This document shows positions 8,455-16,774 of a stretch of DNA of 64,000 bases, piece by piece; positions within the stretch are counted from its first letter, which is position 1, and each line of letters starts with the position of its first letter. The notes under the pieces were generated by a model. It saw only the letters and a list, made by a program, of their open reading frames with translations, had not been told where the DNA came from and ran no database searches. This DNA is from Enterobacter sp. ENT03. GTDB taxonomy: Bacteria; Pseudomonadota; Gammaproteobacteria; Enterobacterales; Enterobacteriaceae. The stretch covers positions 434,001 through 498,000 of the forward strand of contig NZ_JAHUXA010000001.1 of the NCBI RefSeq assembly GCF_019218745.1. Direction: 5' to 3'. Position numbers and translations under genes: made by a program.

Positions 8455-11400
8455 ATGGGCGCCACCACCATGGGGGTTAAGCTGGACGATGCAACGCGCG
8501 AAAGAATTAAAACTGCCGCTTCTCGTATCGATCGTACCCCACACTGGCTGATCAAACAGGCCATTTTTAATTACCTTGAGAAGCTGGAAACCGACGGTGC
8601 GCCAACGGAGCTGGCGGCCCCCTTTAACGATAGCCCGACCGTCGGCGACGAGATCAGCGAACCGGCTGACGAACCGCATCAGCCTTTCCTTGAATTTGCC
8701 GAACATATACTCCCGCAGTCGGTCACCCGCGCCACCATCACCGCCGCCTGGCGCCGTCCGGAAACGGATGCCGTACCGATGCTACTTGAACAGGCGCGTC
8801 TGCCTGAGCCGGTCGCCAGCGCCGCCCATACGCTGGCGTATCAGCTGGCGGAAAAACTGCGTAACCAGAAAACCGCCAGCGGTCGCGCCGGTATGGTGCA
8901 AAGCCTGTTGCAGGAGTTTTCCCTTTCTTCCCAGGAAGGCGTGGCGCTGATGTGCCTGGCGGAAGCGCTGCTGCGTATCCCGGATAAAGCGACGCGTGAT
9001 GCGCTGATCCGCGACAAGATCAGCAACGGCAACTGGCAGTCACACATTGGCCGCAGCCCGTCACTGTTTGTTAATGCCGCCACCTGGGGACTGCTGTTCA
9101 CCGGTCGTCTGGTGTCCACGCATAATGAAGCCAGCCTCTCCCGCTCCCTGAATCGCATTATTGGCAAGAGCGGCGAGCCGCTGATCCGTAAAGGCGTGGA
9201 CATGGCGATGCGCCTGATGGGCGAGCAGTTTGTCACCGGGGAAACCATCTCCGAAGCGCTGGCGAATGCCCGTAAGCTGGAAGATAAAGGCTTCCGCTAC
9301 TCCTACGATATGCTGGGCGAAGCGGCGCTCACCGCGGCTGACGCACAGGCGTATATGGTTTCTTACCAGCAGGCGATCCACGCCATTGGTAAAGCCTCCA
9401 ATGGCCGCGGGATCTATGAAGGTCCGGGAATTTCCATCAAGCTGTCGGCGCTGCATCCGCGCTACAGCCGCGCCCAGTACGATCGCGTCATGGAAGAACT
9501 TTACCCGCGCCTGAAGTCACTCACCCTGCTGGCGCGCCAGTACGACATCGGCATTAACATTGATGCCGAAGAGGCCGACCGACTGGAAATCTCCCTCGAT
9601 CTGCTGGAGAAACTCTGCTTTGAGCCGGAGCTGGCAGGCTGGAACGGCATTGGCTTTGTGATCCAGGCGTACATGAAGCGCTGCCCGTTTGTCATTGATT
9701 ACCTGATTGATCTTGCCGGTCGCAGCCGCCGTCGCCTGATGATCCGCCTGGTGAAAGGGGCGTACTGGGACAGCGAAATCAAACGTGCGCAAATGGAAGG
9801 TCTGGAAGGGTATCCGGTCTATACCCGCAAGGTGTACACCGATGTGTCTTACCTCGCCTGCGCGAAAAAACTGCTTGGCGTGCCGAACCTGATCTATCCG
9901 CAGTTCGCCACGCATAACGCCCATACGCTGGCGGCCATCTACCAGCTTGCCGGTCAGAACTACTATCCGGGCCAGTATGAGTTCCAGTGCCTGCACGGCA
10001 TGGGTGAACCGCTGTACGAGCAGGTGGTAGGGAAAGTGGCCGACGGGAAATTAAACCGCCCTTGCCGTATTTATGCGCCGGTCGGCACGCACGAAACGCT
10101 GCTGGCTTATCTGGTGCGTCGTCTGCTGGAAAACGGCGCGAATACCTCGTTTGTTAACCGCATCGCGGACACTACGCTGCCGCTGGATGAGCTGGTGGCC
10201 GATCCAGTGACGGCTGTTGAAAAACTCGCTGCACAAGAAGGCCAGGTGGGACTGCCACATCCGAAGATCCCGCTGCCGCGTGAGCTGTACGGCAATGGTC
10301 GCGTGAACTCTGCCGGGCTGGATCTGGCCAACGAACATCGCCTGGCCTCTCTCTCCTCTGCCCTGCTTAACAGCGCCCTGCAACAGTGGCAGGCGCTGCC
10401 GGTGCTGGAACAGCCGTGCGAGGCCGGGGAACTGACGCCGGTGATTAACCCTGCTGAGCCGAAAGATATTGTCGGCTATACCCGCGAAGCCACCGCCGAC
10501 GAAGTGGAGCGTGCGCTGGCAAGTGCGGTGGATCAGGCACCGATCTGGTTCGCTACCCCGCCACAGGAGCGCGCGGCGATCCTCGAACGCGCGGCCATGC
10601 TGATGGAAGGCCAGATGCAGCAGCTGATCGGCATTCTGGTGCGTGAAGCGGGCAAAACCTTCAGCAACGCCATTGCCGAAGTGCGCGAAGCGGTGGATTT
10701 CCTGCACTACTATGCGGATCAGGTTCGCCACGATTTTGACAACGAAACGCACCGCCCGCTGGGGCCGGTGGTCTGTATCAGCCCGTGGAACTTCCCGCTG
10801 GCTATTTTCACCGGTCAAATCGCGGCGGCGCTGGCGGCCGGTAACTGCGTGCTGGCAAAACCGGCGGAGCAGACGCCGCTGATTGCAGCGCAAGGCGTGG
10901 CGATTTTACTGGAAGCGGGCGTGCCGCCGGGCGTGGTTCAGTTACTGCCAGGACGCGGTGAAACGGTGGGCGCACAGCTGACTGCTGACAGCCGCGTGCG
11001 CGGTGTGATGTTTACCGGCTCGACGGAAGTGGCCTCGCTGCTGCAACGCACTATTGCCACTCGCCTCGATGCGCAGGGGCGTCCGACGCCGCTGATCGCC
11101 GAAACCGGCGGCATGAACGCGATGATCGTCGACTCCTCAGCGCTTACCGAACAGGTGGTGGTGGACGTCCTCGCTTCAGCGTTCGACAGCGCCGGTCAAC
11201 GCTGTTCCGCACTGCGCGTGCTGTGCTTACAGGACGACATTGCTGATCACACGCTGACCATGCTGCGCGGCGCGATGGCGGAATGCCGCATGGGCAATCC
11301 GGAGCGCCTGTCCACGGACATTGGCCCGGTGATCGACGCCGACGCTAAAGCCAGCATCGAAAATCATATTCAGACCATGCGCGCCAAAGGCCGCAACGTG

Positions 11401-12417
11401 TTCCAGGCGGTGTATGAAAACCGTGACGATGCGAAAGAATGGAATACCGGCACCTTTATTCCACCGACGCTGATCGAACTGGATCGCTTTGACGAGCTGA
11501 CTAAAGAGGTGTTTGGCCCGGTGCTGCACGTGGTGCGCTATCGCCGCGAAACGCTGGACGCGCTCATTGAACAGATCAACGCCTCCGGTTATGGCCTGAC
11601 GCTGGGAGTGCATACCCGCATTGACGAAACCATTGCCAAAGTCACCGGCAGTGCGCACGTCGGTAACCTGTACGTGAACCGTAATATGGTCGGCGCGGTG
11701 GTGGGCGTACAGCCGTTCGGCGGTGAAGGCCTGTCCGGGACCGGACCGAAAGCCGGTGGCCCGCTGTACCTGTATCGCCTGCTCTCCAGCCGTCCGGAAA
11801 ATGCGGTCAGCACCACCCTCACCCGTCACGACGCCGGGCAGCCGGTGGATACGCAACTGAAAATCCTGCTGACCCAACCGCTGGCGGCGTTGCAAAACTG
11901 GGCGAAAGATAATGCGGAATTGCAGACCCTGTGCGCGCAGTATGCCGAACAGGCGCAAAGTGGTACGCAGCGTGTGCTGCCGGGGCCAACCGGTGAGCGC
12001 AATACCTGGACGGTGCTGCCGCGCGAGCGGGTGCTCTGTATCGCCGATACCGAACAGGATGCGCTGACGCAGCTGGCGGCGGTGCTGTCGGTGGGTAGTC
12101 AGGTACTGTGGCCGGAAGACGGGCTACATCGCGATCTGCAAAAACGCCTGCCGCAGGCCGTCACCGCGCGGATTCAGCTGGCCGCCCCGGAAACTCTCGC
12201 CGCTCAGGCCTATGATGCGGTGATCTTCCACGGCGATTCCGATCAGCTGCGCGCCTGGTGCGAGCAGGTGGCAGAGCGTGACGGTGCGATTGTGTCGGTG
12301 CAGGGCTTCGCCCGCGGCGAAAGCAATATCCTGCTGGAGCGCCTGTGCGTGGAGCGATCGCTCAGCGTCAATACCGCAGCGGCAGGCGGCAACGCCAGCC
12401 TGATGACGATCGGTTAA
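8455..12417 (+). CDS. putA: PutA, trifunctional proline utilisation flavoprotein
   Basis: PutA oxidises proline to glutamate in two steps and represses the put genes when proline is absent. The 1320-residue length equals that of E. coli PutA. In order, it has an N-terminal ribbon-helix-helix DNA-binding domain (about 1-47, MGVKLDDATRERIK), a FAD proline dehydrogenase domain (about 260-610), an NAD-dependent pyrroline-5-carboxylate dehydrogenase domain (about 650-1130) and a C-terminal trafficking domain. In the aldehyde dehydrogenase part, the catalytic Cys lies in SAGQRCSALRVL and the adjacent motif ETGGMNAMIVD is intact. It acts at the inner membrane when reduced and on DNA when oxidised. 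Confidence 0.97.
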   Translation: MGATTMGVKLDDATRERIKTAASRIDRTPHWLIKQAIFNYLEKLETDGAPTELAAPFNDSPTVGDEISEPADEPHQPFLEFAEHILPQSVTRATITAAWRRPETDAVPMLLEQARLPEPVASAAHTLAYQLAEKLRNQKTASGRAGMVQSLLQEFSLSSQEGVALMCLAEALLRIPDKATRDALIRDKISNGNWQSHIGRSPSLFVNAATWGLLFTGRLVSTHNEASLSRSLNRIIGKSGEPLIRKGVDMAMRLMGEQFVTGETISEALANARKLEDKGFRYSYDMLGEAALTAADAQAYMVSYQQAIHAIGKASNGRGIYEGPGISIKLSALHPRYSRAQYDRVMEELYPRLKSLTLLARQYDIGINIDAEEADRLEISLDLLEKLCFEPELAGWNGIGFVIQAYMKRCPFVIDYLIDLAGRSRRRLMIRLVKGAYWDSEIKRAQMEGLEGYPVYTRKVYTDVSYLACAKKLLGVPNLIYPQFATHNAHTLAAIYQLAGQNYYPGQYEFQCLHGMGEPLYEQVVGKVADGKLNRPCRIYAPVGTHETLLAYLVRRLLENGANTSFVNRIADTTLPLDELVADPVTAVEKLAAQEGQVGLPHPKIPLPRELYGNGRVNSAGLDLANEHRLASLSSALLNSALQQWQALPVLEQPCEAGELTPVINPAEPKDIVGYTREATADEVERALASAVDQAPIWFATPPQERAAILERAAMLMEGQMQQLIGILVREAGKTFSNAIAEVREAVDFLHYYADQVRHDFDNETHRPLGPVVCISPWNFPLAIFTGQIAAALAAGNCVLAKPAEQTPLIAAQGVAILLEAGVPPGVVQLLPGRGETVGAQLTADSRVRGVMFTGSTEVASLLQRTIATRLDAQGRPTPLIAETGGMNAMIVDSSALTEQVVVDVLASAFDSAGQRCSALRVLCLQDDIADHTLTMLRGAMAECRMGNPERLSTDIGPVIDADAKASIENHIQTMRAKGRNVFQAVYENRDDAKEWNTGTFIPPTLIELDRFDELTKEVFGPVLHVVRYRRETLDALIEQINASGYGLTLGVHTRIDETIAKVTGSAHVGNLYVNRNMVGAVVGVQPFGGEGLSGTGPKAGGPLYLYRLLSSRPENAVSTTLTRHDAGQPVDTQLKILLTQPLAALQNWAKDNAELQTLCAQYAEQAQSGTQRVLPGPTGERNTWTVLPRERVLCIADTEQDALTQLAAVLSVGSQVLWPEDGLHRDLQKRLPQAVTARIQLAAPETLAAQAYDAVIFHGDSDQLRAWCEQVAERDGAIVSVQGFARGESNILLERLCVERSLSVNTAAAGGNASLMTIG

Positions 12418-12481
12418 GGGTTCACCAGTTGCCCGGCGGCGCAAGCTTGCCGGGCCTGGGGTGCTCACCGTCCGATTCACA

Positions 12482-12510
12482 GGTCGGGTAAGGCGAAACC
12501 GCCACCCGGC
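12482..12510. repeat. REP-type palindromic element
   Basis: The sequence reads GGTCGGGTAAGGCG, then AAA, then CCGCCACCCGGC: two imperfectly complementary arms around a short loop. This is the form of enterobacterial REP (BIME) units. A second GC-rich hairpin (GCCCGGC/GCCGGGC, 12432-12457) lies between it and the putA stop. Neither is followed by a T run, so they look like 3'-end mRNA elements rather than simple terminators. Confidence 0.6.
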
Positions 12511-12587
12511 AAAAAGCCCGCTAGCACAGGCTTGCCCGACAAAGCCTGACCATGTAGGCTTTTGTTTTCGCTACTCCGGGAGACATG

Positions 12588-12983
12588 ATGAAACGCACAT
12601 CCCTCTTTTTTGCTGCCGCGCTATTGAGCGCGCCAGCCCTCGCTGATGACTGCGGTAATGCCAGCACGCAAGCCGAGCTGAATAGCTGCACCGCCACGCA
12701 ATATCAGGCGGCGGATAAAAAACTCAACGACACCTACAGCACCGCGATGAAACGCGCCGATGCACCGCAGCGCGAGCTGCTTAAAAAAGCGCAGCAGGCG
12801 TGGATCACCATGCGCGACGCAGACTGCGCGTTTATCAGCTCCGCCACCGAGGGCGGCAGCGTACAGCCGATGATCAATAATCAGTGTCTGCACGATAAAA
12901 CCGTAGAACGCGAAGCCTGGCTGGCCTCGCTGTTACAGTGTGAAGAAGGCGATCTCAGCTGCCCGCTGCCGCCGGGGAATTAA
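12588..12983 (+). CDS. Exported LprI-family (DUF1311) protein
   Basis: This small secreted protein of about 131 residues has a signal peptide ending at ALA/DD near residue 20. The mature part carries the DUF1311/LprI signature around QQAWITMRDADCAF and six cysteines that probably form disulfides. LprI of Mycobacterium inhibits lysozyme; the enterobacterial members are mostly uncharacterised, so a lysozyme-inhibitor role is only a family inference. ATG codons stand at 12585 and 12588; the second is better placed relative to GGGAGA. It lies between putA and the convergent rutR and overlaps the rutR stop by four bases. It is not at this place in E. coli K-12. Confidence 0.8.
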   Translation: MKRTSLFFAAALLSAPALADDCGNASTQAELNSCTATQYQAADKKLNDTYSTAMKRADAPQRELLKKAQQAWITMRDADCAFISSATEGGSVQPMINNQCLHDKTVEREAWLASLLQCEEGDLSCPLPPGN

Positions 12984-13618
12984 CGCACGCGGATCCCTTC
13001 GATAATCATCTGCTGGACGTTATCCACCGTGCGCTGGAAAAACGCAGCGTCCTGTAGCGTCGCACCGGTTACCGCTTCAACCTGGGTCGCAAAGTCAGCG
13101 TAATGCTGGGTGGCGGCCCAGATCATAAAAATCAAATGATGCGGATCGACGGGCGCGAGCTTACCGCTCGCCACCCAGCCGGCAATAATCGCCGACTTCG
13201 CCTCCACCAGCGCTTTCAAATCCCCGGTCAGTTCGGCTTTGAGCAACGGCGCGCCCTGCAACATCTCCAGACAGAACAACCTTGAGGCCTGCGGGTGATC
13301 GCGGGATACCTCCAGCTTCAGGCGGATGTACTCTTTGATAGCCACCAGCGGCGCGAAGTCTTCCCGGAAGGCTTTTAGCGGTGCCAGCCAGATGTCGAGG
13401 ATCTGCTGTAAAACGGCAATATAGAGCGCTTCTTTCGACGGGTAGTAGTACAGCAGATTGGTTTTGGACACTCCCGCCTGCTCGGCCACCTGTTCAAGGC
13501 GCGTACCGTGGATGCCAGAGCGGGAAAACAACGCCAGCGCCGCCGCGAGGATCGCCGCCCTTTTCTCACTGACCGCCTGCGAGCGTTTACCGCTTTTTTT
13601 TGCTGCCCCCTGCGTCAT
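12980..13618 (-). CDS. rutR: RutR, TetR-family pyrimidine regulator
   Basis: RutR is a TetR-type regulator that responds to uracil/thymine. In E. coli it represses the rut pyrimidine-degradation operon and binds many other sites. This 212-residue protein has the same length and, by recall, about 80% identity, with the N-terminal helix-turn-helix at roughly residues 35-55 (VAEQAGVSKTNLLYYYPSKEAL). The divergent rutABCDEFG operon that adjoins it in E. coli is absent here. Instead, rutR overlaps the upstream DMT transporter gene by four bases (ATGA) and is probably translated from its mRNA. The target genes in this organism are therefore uncertain. Confidence 0.92.
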   Translation of the reverse strand: MTQGAAKKSGKRSQAVSEKRAAILAAALALFSRSGIHGTRLEQVAEQAGVSKTNLLYYYPSKEALYIAVLQQILDIWLAPLKAFREDFAPLVAIKEYIRLKLEVSRDHPQASRLFCLEMLQGAPLLKAELTGDLKALVEAKSAIIAGWVASGKLAPVDPHHLIFMIWAATQHYADFATQVEAVTGATLQDAAFFQRTVDNVQQMIIEGIRVR

Positions 13619-14511
13619 TCGCTCACACCCTTTTTCTTTTTAAACTTCAGCTCGCTGACCAGAACGCCCAGCACGATAAACACCCCGCCGAGCAGGGCCA
13701 GCAGCGGCAACCGCTCGCCGGCAATACGTCCGAATATGCCCGCCCAGACCGGTTCGCCGGTGTAGATCACCGTTGCCCGCGTCGGGGAGACGCTGCGCTG
13801 CGCCCAGTTCATCACCACCTGAATAATTGCGCTGAAGATACCCAGCCCCAGCCCCACGCCAAGCAGCGCCGGGGACAGCGTCGGTACGGTTTCACCGGCA
13901 GGGATCATGGCGCAAAACGCCACCAGCGAGGCGGTGGCTAACTGGATGATGGTCACCCGGCGGATGTCCACTTTACCGGCCCAGGCGCTGATGAGGATAA
14001 TTTCCGCGGCGATTGCCAGCGCACTTGCCAGCGTAATGAGTTCTCCTTCCCCCGGCACCAGCAGATCGCCGCCGGGTCCGGCGAGCAGGATCAGACCGGT
14101 AAAAGCCAGCAAAATGCCCAGACAGGACATCAGCCCCGGCATTCTGCCGAGGCACAGCCACTGCAACAGCGGCACCAGTGGAACATACATGGCGGTGATA
14201 AATGCCGATTTGCTGCTGGAGATGGTCTGCAATCCCCAGGTCTGTAAGCTATAACCCAGCGCAATAGATACGCCTATCGCCACACCGGCTTTTACCTCAA
14301 GCCAGGTCACACCGCGCAATACCTTCAGCGACAGCAGCGCCACGGCCAGCGCAGCGGTGGCAAAACGCAGTCCGACGAAGAAGAACGGACCGCTCAGGGT
14401 CACCGCATATTGTACGGCGAGGAAAGTGCCACCCCAGAACATGGTGATCAGGATCAGCAGGGCTTCCTGCGGTTTTACGGAGAAGGAATAGCGAGACAAG
14501 AAGGTTTCCAT
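13615..14511 (-). CDS. DMT-superfamily (EamA) inner-membrane transporter
   Basis: This 298-residue protein has ten hydrophobic segments arranged as two EamA repeats (about 18-145 and 158-288), the standard drug/metabolite transporter fold. Conserved family features include FWGGTFLAVQYAV in the first helix and the EPVWAGIFGRIAGE motif near helix 9. EamA proteins usually export amino acids, nucleobases or other metabolites. The substrate cannot be read from the sequence. Its stop overlaps the rutR start, so RutR may control its own operon and this exporter, which would make a pyrimidine or purine a reasonable guess. The tail (KFKKKKGVSE) is basic and cytoplasmic. Confidence 0.85.
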   Translation of the reverse strand: METFLSRYSFSVKPQEALLILITMFWGGTFLAVQYAVTLSGPFFFVGLRFATAALAVALLSLKVLRGVTWLEVKAGVAIGVSIALGYSLQTWGLQTISSSKSAFITAMYVPLVPLLQWLCLGRMPGLMSCLGILLAFTGLILLAGPGGDLLVPGEGELITLASALAIAAEIILISAWAGKVDIRRVTIIQLATASLVAFCAMIPAGETVPTLSPALLGVGLGLGIFSAIIQVVMNWAQRSVSPTRATVIYTGEPVWAGIFGRIAGERLPLLALLGGVFIVLGVLVSELKFKKKKGVSE

Positions 14512-14577
14512 GCGACGACCAGTAAGAATATCAACGCAGTAGTGTGCGGTGGCAGTCAGCGGAGTTCAACACCGGCG

Positions 14578-14619
14578 ACAAAAAAAACCGCTGTGCCCGG
14601 ACGTCAGAGCACAGCGGGT
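14578..14619 (-). terminator. Terminator of the antiporter-decarboxylase operon
   Basis: CCGCTGTGC and GCACAGCGG form a 9-bp stem, followed on the minus strand by eight T residues. It lies a few bases after the decarboxylase stop codon. Confidence 0.9.
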
Positions 14620-14626
14620 GATGACG

Positions 14627-16771
14627 TTAACGCGTGTTTTTGATCACCTTCACCGTGTATCGCCCGTCCGGCTGGCGATAAGCGCCATGAATATCGGTTT
14701 CGAAACCGGGGTAATGCGCGCCAATTTCACACAGCATCTGGATGAATTCCAGCGTTGCCTGGTTCTCCTCTGTCAGCATTTCTCCCGGCATAACCAGCGG
14801 GACGCCCGGCGGGTACGGCAGGATCATGTTGGCGCTGACGCGACCCGTCATCTCCTCGAGATACACCTCTTCGATCTCGCCATGCAGCTCCTTCTGGAAA
14901 GCATGGTGCGGGTTCATCACCATGGTGGGCAGCGTTTCGAAGGCGTGGAACATCAGCTCCGGCAGACGATGCTGGCGGATCAGGGCATGAATGCCATTGG
15001 CGAGGACCTGGATGCGCATATTGCCGTAGAACGCGGGTTGCTGGTTGTAGACCGACGGCAGCATCTCTTTCACCGTTAAATTGCGGTCATAATCGCGTTT
15101 AAAATCATTGAGCGCGCGCATTAACCGTAACGCTTTGGTTTTATTGATGCCGATGCTGAACAGGAACAACAGATTATACGGACCGGTTTTCTCGACAATG
15201 ATCCCCTGCTGATCGAGGTATTTCGCCACAATTGACGCAGGGATGCCCTGCTCCTCCATGTTGCCCCCGCGATCCATTCCCGGCGTCAGCAGCGTGACTT
15301 TGATGGGATCCAGATACATGTGGTTTTCATCGATATTCTTGAAACCATGCCAGTCAGCATCGGGCGTCAGGCTCCAGCACGTTTCTGTCAGCGTTTCGTC
15401 TTCTGGCTGCCAGACGTCAAAAAACCAGCTATCCATCCCCTGTTTGATGCGTTTAATGTCATGGCGGAACCGGATAGCACGACGGATCGCGTTTCTCACC
15501 AGCCGTTTTCCGGCGTTGCCCTTCATCATCGCGGCGGAGGTTTCAATGGACGCCACAATGCCGTAATGCGGCGAGGTGGAGGTGTGCATCATAAAGGCTT
15601 CATTGAAGGTTTCTTCCTCGAAGTCGCCTTTAATATGGATCATTGAGGCCTGGGAAAACGCGGCCAGCAGCTTGTGCGTTGACTGGGTTTCGTAGATCAC
15701 CTTCCCCGGTACGCGGTCACCGCTCATGCCGCACAGCCCCTGATAGATCGGGCTGAAATTGGTGTACGGCACCCAAGCAGAATCGAAGTGAATGGATTTT
15801 ACGTCCAGCGTCTGCTTAATGGCGTCGGTGTTATACAGCAGCCCGTCATAGGTCGAGTTGGTGATCACGGCATGTACCGGCCAGGTCGCGCCGGGGGTCT
15901 GTTTTACCTTCTCAGCTATGGTTGCGCTTTCAAATTCACGACGCGGGATACCGCCGAGGATCCCCCAGGCATTACGGGTTGGGCGGAAATAGATCGGCGT
16001 GATGTCACTCATGATCATCAAATGAGTCAGCGACTTGTGGCAGTTGCGATCCACCAGAATAGTGCTGCCAGCGGGTGCCGCGTACATGCCGACAATTTTG
16101 TTCGCCGTTGAGGTGCCATTAGTCACCATGTAACTGCGTTCGGCGTTAAAGGTTTCTGCGATATAGCGCTCGGCTTCCAGATGCGGCCCGGAGTGATCGA
16201 GCAGCGAACCCAGTTCTGACACGGAAACCGAAATGTCCGATTTCATCGTATTGGCACCAAAAAAATCGTAAAACAGGCTGCCAACCGGGCTTTTCTGGAA
16301 AGCCGTCCCGCCCATATGGCCGGGCGTGCAGAAGGTATACTTTCCCTCATCAACATAGCGGAAAAGTGCTTTCGTAAAAGGCGGCAGAATCGTATCAAAA
16401 TAGGCTTCGGTGCCCCGTTTGATACGATCGGCAATATCCTGCCCGGCATAAAGTTCATATTCAAAGAAATGGATATTCATGTTCAGTTCGTAAATATCCG
16501 TTTCATGCAGCGTATGTTGGCTGGCAAAAGCGTACATCGGCAACTGTTCATTGAGGGCTTCTATTTGTCGGGGCAAGGTTAAATTATAGGTATCCCAGTC
16601 AAATATTACGCCGCACACTTTGGCATTATTTTCGATGAGCTGTAACAGGTCATCAGTGTCATGGGGAAAAATAATACGGTAATTTTGCGCTTCAAGTGTG
16701 AGTTGTAACTCTTTAATCGGCGCTTCTTTAAAAAGATTGCCGAGGTGATTCATAATAGCAATGGTTTTCAT
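14627..16771 (-). CDS. Inducible-type lysine decarboxylase (CadA/LdcI-like)
   Basis: This PLP-dependent fold-type I decarboxylase is expected to convert lysine to cadaverine and CO2 in the cytoplasm, consuming a proton. The 714-residue protein has the wing domain (1-129), the PLP core and the C-terminal domain of the family. The PLP lysine is Lys367 in STHKLLAAFSQ and Asp330 lies in HFDSAWVPYT, both at E. coli CadA numbering. By recall, overall identity to CadA is near 70-75%, higher than to ornithine or arginine decarboxylases. Several CadA residues reported to bind ppGpp are changed: Arg97 to Asn, Arg206 to Glu, Arg565 to Thr and Asn568 to Glu; Lys417 and Gly418 are kept. It starts three bases after the antiporter stop. 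Lysine is the likely substrate, but this is unproven. Confidence 0.88.
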   Translation of the reverse strand: MKTIAIMNHLGNLFKEAPIKELQLTLEAQNYRIIFPHDTDDLLQLIENNAKVCGVIFDWDTYNLTLPRQIEALNEQLPMYAFASQHTLHETDIYELNMNIHFFEYELYAGQDIADRIKRGTEAYFDTILPPFTKALFRYVDEGKYTFCTPGHMGGTAFQKSPVGSLFYDFFGANTMKSDISVSVSELGSLLDHSGPHLEAERYIAETFNAERSYMVTNGTSTANKIVGMYAAPAGSTILVDRNCHKSLTHLMIMSDITPIYFRPTRNAWGILGGIPRREFESATIAEKVKQTPGATWPVHAVITNSTYDGLLYNTDAIKQTLDVKSIHFDSAWVPYTNFSPIYQGLCGMSGDRVPGKVIYETQSTHKLLAAFSQASMIHIKGDFEEETFNEAFMMHTSTSPHYGIVASIETSAAMMKGNAGKRLVRNAIRRAIRFRHDIKRIKQGMDSWFFDVWQPEDETLTETCWSLTPDADWHGFKNIDENHMYLDPIKVTLLTPGMDRGGNMEEQGIPASIVAKYLDQQGIIVEKTGPYNLLFLFSIGINKTKALRLMRALNDFKRDYDRNLTVKEMLPSVYNQQPAFYGNMRIQVLANGIHALIRQHRLPELMFHAFETLPTMVMNPHHAFQKELHGEIEEVYLEEMTGRVSANMILPYPPGVPLVMPGEMLTEENQATLEFIQMLCEIGAHYPGFETDIHGAYRQPDGRYTVKVIKNTR

Positions 16772-16774
16772 ATC

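Noticed and set aside
12980-14626. RutR operator (TTGACCA/TGGTCAA palindrome) near rutR
   Set aside because: TTGACC occurs at a few places in the window, but without the matching inverted half, so no RutR site is supported.
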